NCBI GenBank assembly: GCA_011503125.2
Contig: WWBZ02000007.1
Coordinates: 434,001 to 498,000, forward strand
DNA from: Botryosphaeria dothidea
Lineage: Eukaryota; Ascomycota; Dothideomycetes; Botryosphaeriales; Botryosphaeriaceae
Length of the DNA stretch: 64,000 nt
Reading direction: 5' to 3'
Position 1 is the first letter of the stretch; the number at the start of each line of letters is the position of its first letter. A program made the translations under genes and the position numbers. This document shows, one piece after another, positions 35,422-46,514 of the stretch. The notes under the pieces were generated by a model. That model had not been told where the DNA came from. It made no database searches and was given only the letters and a program-made list of their open reading frames with translations.

Positions 35422-36286
35422 TACCCCCACATACGGGCTCCGCGGCGGTGAACATGTGCAGCGAAAATGGCAAAGGTCCTGCTTACTGAGTGGCGACGCG
35501 CAGATGAGGGTCTTGGCGAGGCTGCTTATGTCGGCTTTCTTTTTCAGGCAATGCAGGCGACTCAACCGCGCGTACCCGAGTTTCCGCGTAGCTTCATTTT
35601 GTATAACTTTGTTTCGATAAGAATTGTAGTTCAACATACTTCGGCTTAGCCCTACTTCCGTACAACATTCCCGCAGTCAATCCAGTAGTCCTGCTCGTGT
35701 TGCTCGCCGTTCGCAGATGACAACCGCCAATGCTGACTCGGTGGAACGTCTCTGAAATTCCCTGACAGCGATATGTTTCATGGAGAAGGCGGCAAGAAAA
35801 AAATAGCACCCGGAAAGCACGGTCCATCATGTCCATAATGGAATAGAGTGTAGCCGAGTATTTCCTGATCACAAACTTGGGTTTTATTATCCTTTAATAG
35901 GCTTCCCGAGATTGGCCCCGGCCCTTCCGTAGGATCAGCGGCTGAGCCCTGACTACTCACACGATTTCGGGCCCGCCGCCTTTCGGCCGTTATTCTCCCC
36001 AAAATCTGCTCAATGCGGGATTGTGCGGAGAGCGGGTAAACAAAAAGGCTTTTTGACTAACTGCTATCCAGTCACGCAGGACGTGCCTCCGCAATACGGG
36101 TGACACAAGAGCATTATATGACGTATGTCAAAGCATACGACGCCCCCCCCCCCCATTAAATAAATAAGACAGGAGCTGTGCAACTTAGATCAGCAAGAAG
36201 ACACTTGAATCTTGCATCCTCTAGTAGCGTCACACCTCAAAGCAGGCGCAGTGGGAGAAGCGAGAGATTGCATTCTCGATACTAGC
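35422..36286. other. Intergenic region upstream of the lipase gene
   Basis: 865 bp with no gene seen. A C homopolymer of about 14 bases lies near 36142-36155, about 130 bp upstream of the lipase ATG. Confidence 0.4.
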
Positions 36287-37814
36287 ATGGTCTTGTTCAC
36301 TGTTCTTTGCTGGATGATTTACGGCATACGTCTCGCCATTACTCAAGAAACAGCATTACCTGGTCCTCAGTGTCAGGACTTCGCTTCATCGTACAAGCTC
36401 TCTGCCGAGCAGATATCCAGAGCTCAGATCAGCAACACAACCGCTCACAACGTCGAGATTGCGCTCAACTTTGAACGTAGCAATTGGGCTACTAGCTCCG
36501 TTACCGTTGACCCGTCCGTTGAACTCCCTTCCACCCAAGAACTTTCAAGAAACTAAGATTCCGCAATAAAGCTTCTACCGCGTCCCTAGCAACTGGTCCT
36601 CTACCATCCCAGCCGGCACCCTCCTGACCGTGAAAAACGTGACCAACACTTCCCTCTACACACTCCCAGCCGCCGTCTCCCTCTCCCGGATAACCTATCA
36701 AACCGTCACCCTCAATGGAACCTCCATCCCTGCCTCCGCCTACATCCTCTGGCCCTACCTTCCGCGGACTTTCCGCAACATCACCGGCCACCCCGTCATA
36801 GGCTGGGCGCACGGCACGTCCGGCGTGCTGCCCGAATGCGCACCCTCGCACATCCGGAACCTCTGGTACCAGTATTCCGGGCCGTACATCATGGCGCTCC
36901 AGGGTTACGTCGTCGTCGCTCCGGACTACGCCGGCCTGGGCGTCGGGAACGCTTCCCCCTCCTCCGGGGCGCCGCCAATCCTCCACCCCTACCTCTCCTC
37001 CGCCTCGCACGCCCACGACCTCGTCCACGCCATCGCCGCCGCCCAGTCCGCCTTCCCCTCGCTCTCCGCCTCCTTCGTCACCATCGGCCACAGCCAAGGC
37101 GGCGGCACGACCTGGGCCCTCACCACCACCACCAACACCACGCCCCCCAACCGCAACCACCTCGGCGCCGTCGCCGCCTCCCCCCCGCCCGCGGGCCCCT
37201 CCTTCCTCGCGCTGCTCGCGGCGGCGGCGCGCAGCAACACGGCGCTGGGGCCGTACCTCGCGGCCGGGCTCGCCGCGGCGTTCGGGGCGCCGCAGAGCGA
37301 GCTCTTCACGCCTGCCGGGCAGGCGCGGTGGGGGCTGCTCGCGGCGCTGGGCGGGTGCAGCAGCGTCGCGGCGGAGCTGTTCGCGCCGGCGGCCGCGAGC
37401 ACCACGGCGGGCTGGGTGCACGCCAACATATCGGCGCACTGGGCGGCGCGCGCGCTGGCGGCGGCGAGCGACTACGCGCGGAGGCAGCCGAGCACGCCGC
37501 TGCTCGTGATGCAGGGGCTGGCGGATCGGTTCATGTTGGCGGAGTGGACGGAAGCGAGCGTGAACAGGACGTGCGAGCTGTTCCCGCAGAGCGCGGTCGA
37601 GTATGTCGGGTTTTAGGGGGTGACTCACGTGCCGGTGATGTATGCGGGGCAGCGGGTGTGGCTGGATTGGGTGGCGGAGCGGTTTGAGGGGAGGGCCGTG
37701 GAAGCGGGTTGCTCGAGGAGGAGGGTGAGGGGGGCCAGGGAGGAGGAAGGCGCGTATTTGGCGGAGTTTAATTATTTCTTGGAGCCGGTGACGGCCGGGT
37801 ATCAGGTTGCGTGA
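36287..37814 (+). pseudogene. Secretory lipase (LIP family) interrupted by an in-frame stop near the C-terminus
   Basis: Two exons: 36287-36513 and 36572-37814, with a 58-nt intron (GTCCGT...AAG, branch CTAAG). A signal peptide-like start (MVLFTVLCWMIYGIRLAITQ) leads to the family's characteristic DPFYRVPSNW, formed across the splice junction. PVIGWAHGTSGVLPECAPSH, GYVVVAPDYAGLG, the nucleophile elbow VTIGHSQGGG (Ser250) and LLVMQGLADRFM with a candidate catalytic Asp follow. At 37614-37616 a TAG ends the frame after VEYVGF (423 aa). The same frame then continues without interruption as GVTHVPVMYAGQRVWLDWVA to a TGA at 37812-37814 (489 codons in all). THVP is where I expect the catalytic histidine, so the stop would remove it. 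It could be a real nonsense mutation, read-through, or a sequencing error (GAG to TAG). Confidence 0.72.
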
Positions 37815-37923
37815 GCATTTCAGGTGAGCGGGTAGAGGGAGGTGGTCGACGTTGAGTTGAAAGCAGATGGAAGATACGAGATGTTTTGACTTTGCTCGTC
37901 CTATGGAAAAGACTCTGGCTGCT

Positions 37924-39561
37924 TCAGCCGATATGGGGTACATCTGCGGCCCAGGTCGAAACAAACGCCTGGGCCGGCAGAAAGCACAAAGAGCGAAACG
38001 CTTCCACCATGATAAAAAGACGAGCTAGTCCGTAAATGATTGTGCTCAAAGCCATAACCGACAAACTCATGCCAACAGAGAACCACCTCTGGGATTCTCC
38101 CATATCTTCCAAATATAGTATAGGTTGCAAAATCAAAAAGGCAACCGATGGAAGACCAGCAGTAATACAGGAGCAAATCCGCCAGAGAAGCCGCTCCATA
38201 GGTGTTGGAAACGTAAAATTCCATGCGAGTATGTGAATACCCCCAAAAACCAGAGCGCCGACAACAGCATAAGCAGGAAGTGTAAATCCTGGACCTGTAA
38301 GGGAAGGAACCTTAAATACATGAGGTGCATGTAATGGAATCCACGGCATTTTGCGAATCGGACCAATGGAGTGACTAGGACCCCTTTCAGCGAGCGTGGA
38401 AATTTCTTGACTTGTGGGCGTTCTGTCCGCATCTTTTGGTACCGTTGACCGAATGTCCTGCGGTTTTTCCCACAATACGATATAGATGAGCAGAGCCAAT
38501 CCAGCATAGGCGAGCGCTAATATCTCAAGCTGTGCGGAAGGTAGGCCATGGTAGGACCGGATGGAAATTTGTGCGATGAGCCAGACGACTTGAAAAACGG
38601 CTAATCCTTTGACGATTATGCCTCCTCTGTTACCCTCTTCCACATTATCAAGGCTTGCCTTAGGCATCGAGGAAATTATACCGGCTTCTTTCGCGTGTAT
38701 GCTTTGATTCCCGTCCAGTATCCAGAACTTTCCTTGAAGTACTGCCAAGCCGAAGCATCGGTCTCTCTTGACTAAACTGTCTCGTGGATCTATAGGTTTT
38801 GTTCGCTCCAAGATCTCAAACGCTTCTTGGACTAGCCCCCGATTCTTGGTGTAACATTTCCAACCGGTCAACCCCATGTTGCAGCTCTCGTGCTTGTTCA
38901 CTTGGAGAGCCTCATCTAATTCCGGGAATAGTGCGACTTCTCTGGGCTGCATTGACTCTTCAGAACGAACGCGGCCCGCGTCACCGACGACAGGTCCGTT
39001 GCTTGGATCGCCTCCTGATGGCCCATCACTCGTAAGTATGGCGAGATCCAGGACATCATCGGCTCGAGGGTTGGGAGGAGCATTATCGAGGCCAGTATCC
39101 GAGTTACGTGGAGGGCTTCGCGATGACCGTCTTAGGTTTTGAGGAGGATTTGATTCGATCCGCGCTTGAGACATCGGAGCAGATTTCTCTTCTGGAAACC
39201 GAACTTCATATCCGCCCATGTCCAGGAAAAAGCTATCTGCTAACCTCCACTTTTTATTCTGTCTCTTTATTATATTCCACGTGTGTACCGCCGAATGGAG
39301 TTGCATCGCGGGAATGAAGAGCATTCTCACAGCGAAGCGAAGTTGACGATTCAGTAGATGCAACTGCTTCCAGAACCTCTGCTTTCTGTTCTGCGGGCGA
39401 GCTTGAGTCGGCACATTTGGATGATGAACCGACCATGTGCACAGGACGAATATGCTGAGGCACTCCCATAGAATGTCCAGCGTTCCACGTACAGGCGCGC
39501 TGGAAACAAAGTTCGTCCCCGGAGGTGGGATGGTACAATTTGGCGTGAACACGTTCGGCAT
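37924..39561 (-). CDS. Fungal-specific polytopic membrane protein (545 aa)
   Basis: A single exon encodes 545 aa. I recognise the architecture of a large fungal family of uncharacterised membrane proteins. It has an N-terminal VRGTLDILWECLSIFVLCTW, then SVHHPNVP, followed by a soluble basic/acidic loop (about residues 130-230). Several hydrophobic segments come next, such as GLAVFQVVWLIAQISIRSYH, ILALAYAGLALLIYIVLW, YAVVGALVFGGIHILAWNF, SCITAGLPSVAFLILQPILY and SLSVMALSTIIYGLARLFIM, with a terminal STWAADVPHIG in place of the family's W-x-x-Y-x-PH-ending. The function of the family is unknown. It is convergent with the interrupted lipase (109 bp between ends). The insert between the first and second membrane regions is long and Asn/Pro/Ser-rich. 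No intron was needed to keep the frame. Confidence 0.78.
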   Translation of the reverse strand: MPNVFTPNCTIPPPGTNFVSSAPVRGTLDILWECLSIFVLCTWSVHHPNVPTQARPQNRKQRFWKQLHLLNRQLRFAVRMLFIPAMQLHSAVHTWNIIKRQNKKWRLADSFFLDMGGYEVRFPEEKSAPMSQARIESNPPQNLRRSSRSPPRNSDTGLDNAPPNPRADDVLDLAILTSDGPSGGDPSNGPVVGDAGRVRSEESMQPREVALFPELDEALQVNKHESCNMGLTGWKCYTKNRGLVQEAFEILERTKPIDPRDSLVKRDRCFGLAVLQGKFWILDGNQSIHAKEAGIISSMPKASLDNVEEGNRGGIIVKGLAVFQVVWLIAQISIRSYHGLPSAQLEILALAYAGLALLIYIVLWEKPQDIRSTVPKDADRTPTSQEISTLAERGPSHSIGPIRKMPWIPLHAPHVFKVPSLTGPGFTLPAYAVVGALVFGGIHILAWNFTFPTPMERLLWRICSCITAGLPSVAFLILQPILYLEDMGESQRWFSVGMSLSVMALSTIIYGLARLFIMVEAFRSLCFLPAQAFVSTWAADVPHIG

Positions 39562-40981
39562 CGTTGTGGTGCGGTGGTGTCGTCCGTAAGCAAGGCTGAG
39601 TGTGCGATCTGTCGTCTAGGGCTTGAGAAAAGGAGAAGCGCTGCTGGGCTTTATAGAGCTCTCAACAAGGCTGCGCTGCAGCCACTTCACAGTGGTAACA
39701 TCCCCGGTCCATGTTCGTGTTTGCCGCTGTTGGAAGGTTGGATGGACGTTGTCTCAGATGCACCTATCTGCATACGGATATGATCATTGCTTTTCAGCCT
39801 CGTCATCTATGCTCAATGAGCGCCACGCGTTGTGTCTTTATGCTTGGCGGCGTTCATTGGCTATCGTAGCAGTTGCCAGGGTCTCTGCAGGTGACGTGGA
39901 CTGGAAAGCTTGCGTCAGATTCGCATGTCGGCGCGAATTGTCCTTTACTGCAACCGACGGTTAGTGATGGTGGTGCATTGGGAGCTGAAACATTCGTCCG
40001 GACGCAATTGTTGCTTTTTCCGAGTAATGAGGCTAACCGAATGAATGTTCCAATTTTCCATAGTACTTCTGATCCGATCCTTTGCCTGGTGTGAAAATGG
40101 GATTAACGTATTCGGCCTGCAGCTGCACTCCACCTCTGTACCTTGCAAAAACCACGGCCCATACAAATTTAGCCCCATTTCAGCTTCCGATTTCTCTTCA
40201 CCAGCAGTAGACTTACCCATCTTAAAGCACCGGCATGTTCTCCAAACACATTCAAGCAAATTTGTTGGCGGAATAACAGGTAATGAAAGAATTTGTGGCG
40301 CAAAAGGCGCCCGTATGCATTCTCATATTCCAGCATCTGCCGCACCACACCCGCAGCAATCGGTATCTAGCCATCGCATATGCACAGTTAAAAGAAAAAC
40401 ACAAACAAAACAAAACAGGCGCATGCGAAGCACAATAAAGCCCGCGGGAAATCGTGTGTATCGCGGCAGCCGGAAGCAAAAACGTGAAAAAAGACATTAC
40501 ACGGGAAATCCACATCAAGTCGGTATCCATTAAATAAAGGAAAGAGGAAGGAAGCTTAGGGAGTACGAGAAGAAGAGAGGGGAGGTAGAGCATAGAGAAT
40601 CTGTTGGAACCAAATCTCAAAAGCGACAGGCCCGGACGATGGTGACCAGAGAGAGATCTTAGGAAAATAGGGTAGGGAGAAAAAGAATTCCACAACGAAT
40701 GAACGCCGGACAACTTCCGTCTATTCCACAACACATGCCCCCGTCTTTTTGGTATAAAGAACTCCGTCACCGTCCGCTTTTACAACGAAGGTGGTATGAG
40801 AAAGCAAAGAAATATCAAAGCCTTGCGAGAAAAGGGGATATCAAACAAGATTAAAAAAAAGAAAAAGTGGCCTCTAATGAGCGGACCCGGTCTCCAGCTT
40901 TATTGCATATTATGCAGAGCCAGGAAAATTGTTATTAACCCGCGGCCCATAGACCGCGGGAGTTGATTACTTTTTGGACTC
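39562..40981. other. Intergenic region (1.4 kb)
   Basis: No recognisable gene. It contains A-rich stretches near 40.4-40.9 kb, probably part of the long 3' flank of the next gene. A 14-bp string, CATTCGTCCGGACG at 39991-40004, is shared with the arms of the hairpin repeat at 54.8 kb. Confidence 0.35.
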
Positions 40982-43900
40982 TTAGTCCTTGAGGCCAAAA
41001 GCTTTTCTCAACATCGGAAACTTCTTCTTTTTGCCGCTGCGGCCGATGGCGACTTGGCCGACAGGCTCCGATTCAGTGGTCTCCCCACCAGTGCTCTGGC
41101 GCTTTCCCAAACATGGTCTTACCGGCGAACCATCGGATGTCGTGGGTCGTCCAGACGCAGTGCTAGGCTTCTCATCCGGGATTGGGGGTGGGAGAGGCCA
41201 CGATTCAGAAGTTCGGCGACCGTGTGAGTTGCGGCGTTGTAGTTTTCCGCTGGGAGAGCTTGGGGTCACTGGAGAGAAGTCGGCAGCAGCTGTAGGTGAC
41301 TGTACATCTACAGAGTCGCGACGCTTCTTGCCCAGCCCGAAGAACCCGCGCTTCTCTTTCCGTAGCGAAGCGATTGGAGAATCTGTAGCATACTTGTTGT
41401 CACGTAAAGAGCCTTGGAGTCCGGATGTTGTACCGTTGGTATGCCCGTTCGTTGCAGGGACCACGGCAGAGCTTTTTTCAATATCCTTCGAGGATTTAAC
41501 CCGAGGTGGCGATGAGGGGCCTTCGGTATCGCTTGCTTCATCCTCTAGCTCAGTCGAGTCTCCATCGTCTTCGCCTACTGTTCGCGGAATACCTCTGACA
41601 GGTCGTAGCCCAGAAGGGAGTTCCGGCACGTCGTCCTCGTCATCTGAGTCAGCAAAACGAGAGCGGAACGTCGGCAATCGGCCACCATCCTCGTCATCAC
41701 TCGAATCATCATAACGAGACTGGAAACGCGACGAGGCAGATTTCGGTGGCGCAGACACGATTTTTCCAGAGGGCTTCCCCACCGAAAATCTGGAAGATTT
41801 ACTGGGCGGCGGGCCTTGTCCACGCATAGTAGGGAACGAAGAATCTTGGTTGTTGATCAACGGCTTCCGCTTCCCAAATAGAGAGCCGGTTGGGGACAGT
41901 GATCGGATGCTCAGTCTCGAAGACCGCGGTGCTGTTGCAGGAGACGCTGCTCGGAGAGACGGCGCTGATACGGGCGCGCCAGACCTTGGTGCAGCTCCAG
42001 AGCGCATGCTTCGTCGGAGCGTGTATCGACCCTCTGCGGTGGATGAGGATGCACGTCTTTGCCGTCTGAAGCTGCTATCTGATGCATCTGAATCGTTGGA
42101 TAAAGTTCGACGAAGACCAGGCGTGGCTGATGCTTGATTCGGAGCCACTGGAGCGCTGGTGCCAGAACTTCGTCCACGGGGCGCAGCGGCAACCTGTGTC
42201 GAAGCGAGCGGGATATTTTTCTTTTGAAGGGCACCTTTTGGCTCGCGAGTGGTTGCAGCAGTATCGCTGTACCTAGAAGCTGCAAGACCCGTCGACTCTT
42301 TTCTCATGGACATCCGCATTGGCTTCCGCATGGTCGGACCAGAAGACCCGTCAGTTTGAGTTTCAGGCTTTTCAGTACGCATGCTGGTTCTCAACGCTGG
42401 CTTTTTGGGCTGTGGCGCTTGGCGTGCTTGGGGCATCGCGGTCGACTTCCGCGCAGGCTCAACAGCCACAGCAATCGGTTCTGGAATGACCGTTGCCTTC
42501 TTCTTCTTCGGTTTAGGAGATTTGAGGATTGGTGCCGCATCAAACTCAAGGGCAGCCGCTTTCGGGGATAGCCTATGCTTCGTCTCTGCTCCTTTGGAGT
42601 CCTCCCTTTCACGCCGTTTCTTAGAATCATCCTCAGCCTGATCAGCAATGGAATATTCCGTCTCTGAAAACGCGGATCCTTTCTGCTTATGAGAAAGCGG
42701 ACTTTCCGGAATTGAGGCCAATTGACTTTCCTGTGACGGTGGCACAATAGGGCTGTCAACAATAGCGTCCAGTGAAGCGAATCCACCCTCGAACTCAGAG
42801 AGATCTTCAGCAGCGTCGCTGTATATGCTGCTATTGTCGTCAGAGCTCTCCTCGTCTTGAGATTGGTCCAGATAGTGATCAACGCTTTGCCGCGATTCGA
42901 TGGGTTGAAGATCCTTCGCCGAGAAAACATGGAAATGTCCACCTTGAACCGGCTCGCTGTTCTCGATGTGCTCTTGCGATCCTAGCGAAGCAGTTGTGGT
43001 AGCCAAACTCTCATCGAAAGAGCTCTCATCCGGATCTGACCATGCGCCAGGCATCTCAAATGCAGGCTCCTGATTCTCGACTTCAGTTCCCGGAGTAGCT
43101 GGCTGTACAGCAATCTGAGGGACAGGCATAGCCTCAACAGCGGGTGAAGCTTCCGCTGATCTTTTCTCGGGAATGCTGGGCAGTTCTGTTGCTCCATTGC
43201 TGCGCGCCTTCATTGCATAACCTTCGGGTTCCTTCACATGTCCCAGCTCTTCATCGTCAATACTTGACGCCGTGTCATCAGAAACATAGCCAGATCCCTC
43301 CACAGAAGTGACCTCGGGCGCCATTGGATCGCTTGTCCCCTTGGTCTGGTTCCGGGTCTCAAAGTCTCGGGCAATGATGCCGCCGACAGCATGGTCGCTT
43401 GAAGCCTCAAGAGGCTCTGCCATGGTGCTGGTTGAGTTGGACATCGATGGGATAGTTTCTGTGACCTTCTCAGCAATCTCCTCGTCGACAGGACGACGCT
43501 CTCTTCTGATGCTTCCGAAAAAGGGTAATGCAGGTCTGGGCTTCATAATATCATCCAGGTCATCATCCATACCCTGTAATGTCCGGCCACTCCATCTGGA
43601 GGAGTCTAGGCCAACAGGAGACCCAGGCGAAGATGGTGAGTCTCCATCACGAGTAAGATTTTCTTCAAAGCTAACTCTGACGCCCCTTTTCTTTCGAGGA
43701 CTTGGCTTGTAACCGTCGTAGGACCCAGCATCTGAGCTAACGTCCGAGTTGGCACGACCACCAATATTGAATGCAACCGGGGAGCTCGTTCTGATTGAGG
43801 ACGATGGTGAATGCTTAAGCGCTGACTTTGCAGGTGACACCGACCTCGGAGGTGGTTGATGCTTTACCCCGTTTGAGATGTCTACAGCTGTTGGCGCAAA

Positions 43901-45226
43901 ATGTGCTGACCGGGCTGGACTCAGTGAAGATTGCCTCTCGTGAGCTGCTGCTCGCGCAGGGGTAGGTGCGAGCTTCTCAGCTGAACCGCCCCGGCCAACC
44001 CGCTGATCAGCAGGCGGACTCATTGCTTGGACTCCCTGCTTTTTGCTGCTGGCTTTCGCTGGCGATTCTGGTGCGGACGCGAATTGATTTCCCAGCTCTG
44101 CCTTCTCTGCTTGTTCCTCGACCTCTGGATTTTCCATAACGGTAGAAGGTTGTCTGACAAGTGCGGGCGCTTTTGATCTTGAGCCGGATCCTTCGGAGTC
44201 GCTTGAACTATCGGAGAGAACAGAGCTTTGCGGACTCTGTGGGCTGGGAGGAAGATCCGTAGAAGGTACCGAAATTGGTGGCGATTGCGTACGGACTGAT
44301 GGCGAAGGTTCTGCCAAAACTGCGCTTCCTGTCGGTTTACTAGCCATGCTTCCTTCGGACAAATGGCTGCCCTCCGCACCAGGTGCCTTCTTTTTCTTCT
44401 TTTTCGCTACAGGCACGATCGCGGCGTTGTGTACAGACTGCTCCAATCCCGTCGTACTTCCAGCAGCAGCTTTCGGCGTAATTGGTGCTGTAGAGCGAAT
44501 GTCCTGCCTGGGCTTCTGCTCATTTGTGACTGGGCTGGTGAACCAGCCACTATGACTGGTCTTGGTCGGAGGCGGACTTGACGGAGGAGTCGCCCTAGGT
44601 GACATCGGTCTTGAAAAATTTATGGACATCCTCTGAGCCCCTTCTTTTCCCTGGTCTGACACCGCCGACGCGCGCGATGACCGATCCGCAGCTCCTCCCG
44701 TGCTTCGATCTCCTTGCTTGCTCGAGCCTGTTACCGCTTCACTCGCAGCGCGTCTGTGCTGGGGGGCAGGCGAGAGGTCTTTTGGGATCGCTGGCACTGG
44801 AGGTGCGTTAGCATCCGCAGGTGCTGGTACCCTGGCCCTTCCTGATGGTGATGGTGAACGAAAAGTCCTCTCACTCATAGAACCGGAACTGGGCTGTCTC
44901 CGCACTGCTGGAGCACTTGCGGCGCTCGCTCCAGAGCCCCTCCTCTGCATGCGCTTGGTCTGGATACTGCCCACTGGGACGGGAGAGGTGCTGTGGGTAC
45001 GCAGGGCGGCCGCAGCGGCGGCCGAGGACAGGGACGCATTGGAGTTTGCATTCTTAAGGAACGCTTGACTGGCAGCGAGGGCAGCGGTCGGGGTCGGATT
45101 GCTTGCATTACGGTTGGGAGGCTACACAGATCACACCAAGTCAGTATTCATACAGGCGCGTGGCATGAATGAAAGGCAGCCGGCGCATACCGGGTTCGAG
45201 GTCGCCCGGCGGCGCGATCGGAACAT
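40982..45226 (-). CDS. Large disordered Ser/Pro-rich protein (1,391 aa)
   Basis: Two exons, 45226-45191 (12 codons) and 45121-40982. A 69-nt intron (GTATGC...TAG) separates them, and 4,176 nt encode 1,391 aa. No enzymatic domain is visible. The N-terminus (MFRSRRRATSNP joined to PPNRNASNPTPTAALAASQA) and VGSIQTKRMQRRGSGASA look like a conserved basic head. The bulk is Ser/Pro/Ala/Glu-rich with many SP sites, so it is presumably heavily phosphorylated. Several acidic patches of the type SSDDEDGG occur, e.g. YDDSSDDEDGGRLPTFRSRF repeated as FADSDDEDDVPELPSGLRPV. The C-terminus is strongly basic and amphipathic, GRSGKKKKFPMLRKAFGLKD, which could contact membranes. The pattern recalls cortical or cytoskeleton-associated scaffold proteins of filamentous fungi, but I cannot name it. 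Confidence 0.75.
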
Positions 45227-46514
45227 GGTGGATTGGTAGATGGCAAGACGTTGCTAGCTCGTCATAGCAGCCGGTGGGCGGAGGTCGTGGTGTTGCGGAA
45301 GCAAGGGTTCAGCGAGTTGATGTCATGGGGGAGACGGATGTGCTGGACGAGCTAAAGGAGTGGAACGCGACCAGTGCCGCGCCTGACACGAGCAGCCGCA
45401 GCTGAAACGAAGAGCACACGCAGCGCACGAGGCCCTGAAACGAAGAGCGCTCGGGGTGCGGAGCAGGGGAGCGAGGAGATGCGGAGGAGAGGGTCTCGGC
45501 GGGCGATCAGCGGCGACGTGTGGTGTTGAAGTGGGTTCGCCGGAAGAGACGAAAGCTTGCGCCCCAAGATCGTCATCAAGGGTGCCAGCACCGGGCGTGT
45601 CGTCATAAGAAGCCGGAGCGCCGTCGAAGCCCATCCCAATATTACCTTTACGGCCGCGCTCGTCCCTTCACTAACGGCATTTGGGCGCCGGCTCGAGAAA
45701 AAAAGAGACGCCGGTGTGCAGCACTGCAGCGTTTCGCGGGCCATCCCAGCCCAGCGAAACGCATTGGAAACAGCGGCCAGGCAAGACCCTCGCAGCGAGT
45801 GGATGGCGTGCATCCACGACTGCGCCGGCTAATGGCACGCGGGCGCCTCGGATTTTGCACGTTCCTGTACCGGACACGTACCGGTACCTTGCGTGCATTC
45901 AGCACGTCGCTCACGTCACAGCCCGTCGCAGCGGCGCTGGCGGCCGGGAAGGCTGAAGGTGTGCTGGCGGGACCGATACATAGCCTTAAGGTTTGCTAGG
46001 TAGACATCAGATGGCACCGCACTGTAGTAGGCCAGCAGCGTCCCCACAGTCACATTCCCTCCAGCCTATGGCAGCGGGCGACAGGTCCTGTGCTCCGTCG
46101 GCCGATTCGGATGCCAGAGGAACACCACCTAGAACCCATGCGTTCCACGGTTCTGACGAGGATTGCGCGCAATTTTCAGAGTCCGCTCCACGCGCTGCTG
46201 CGAACCGCTGCTGCCAAATGATGCGATTACCTGCTGCAGCAATGCAGATCGTCTTTGGTCCCGCGTGCGCGTGCGCGTGGTCAGTCAGGGTCTTGCCTTA
46301 AGCACATTGCTTTCCCCGCAGTTTCCTTTCCGAGCTGCCATGTTCCATTGATTGCAACTGCTTCTTTGCTATATAGTCGGCGAGCAAGCTGGCCTTCTCG
46401 GCCTTAAACCCACCTTTCTGCCCCTGCGGCGACGTTGCCTGACCTTCAGCATATCCTATTTCTCCAAATTCGACCCTGAACTTGCAATATCTTCTTCGTC
46501 TCTCGAGCCCCACC
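45227..46514. other. Divergent intergenic region
   Basis: 1.3 kb between the disordered-protein gene and the hydrolase gene. It is GC-rich with short overlapping frames on both strands, and none is recognisable. Confidence 0.4.

Noticed and set aside
36501..37964. 487-codon frame opposite the lipase
   Set aside because: Arg/Gly/Pro-rich antisense shadow of GC-rich coding sequence.
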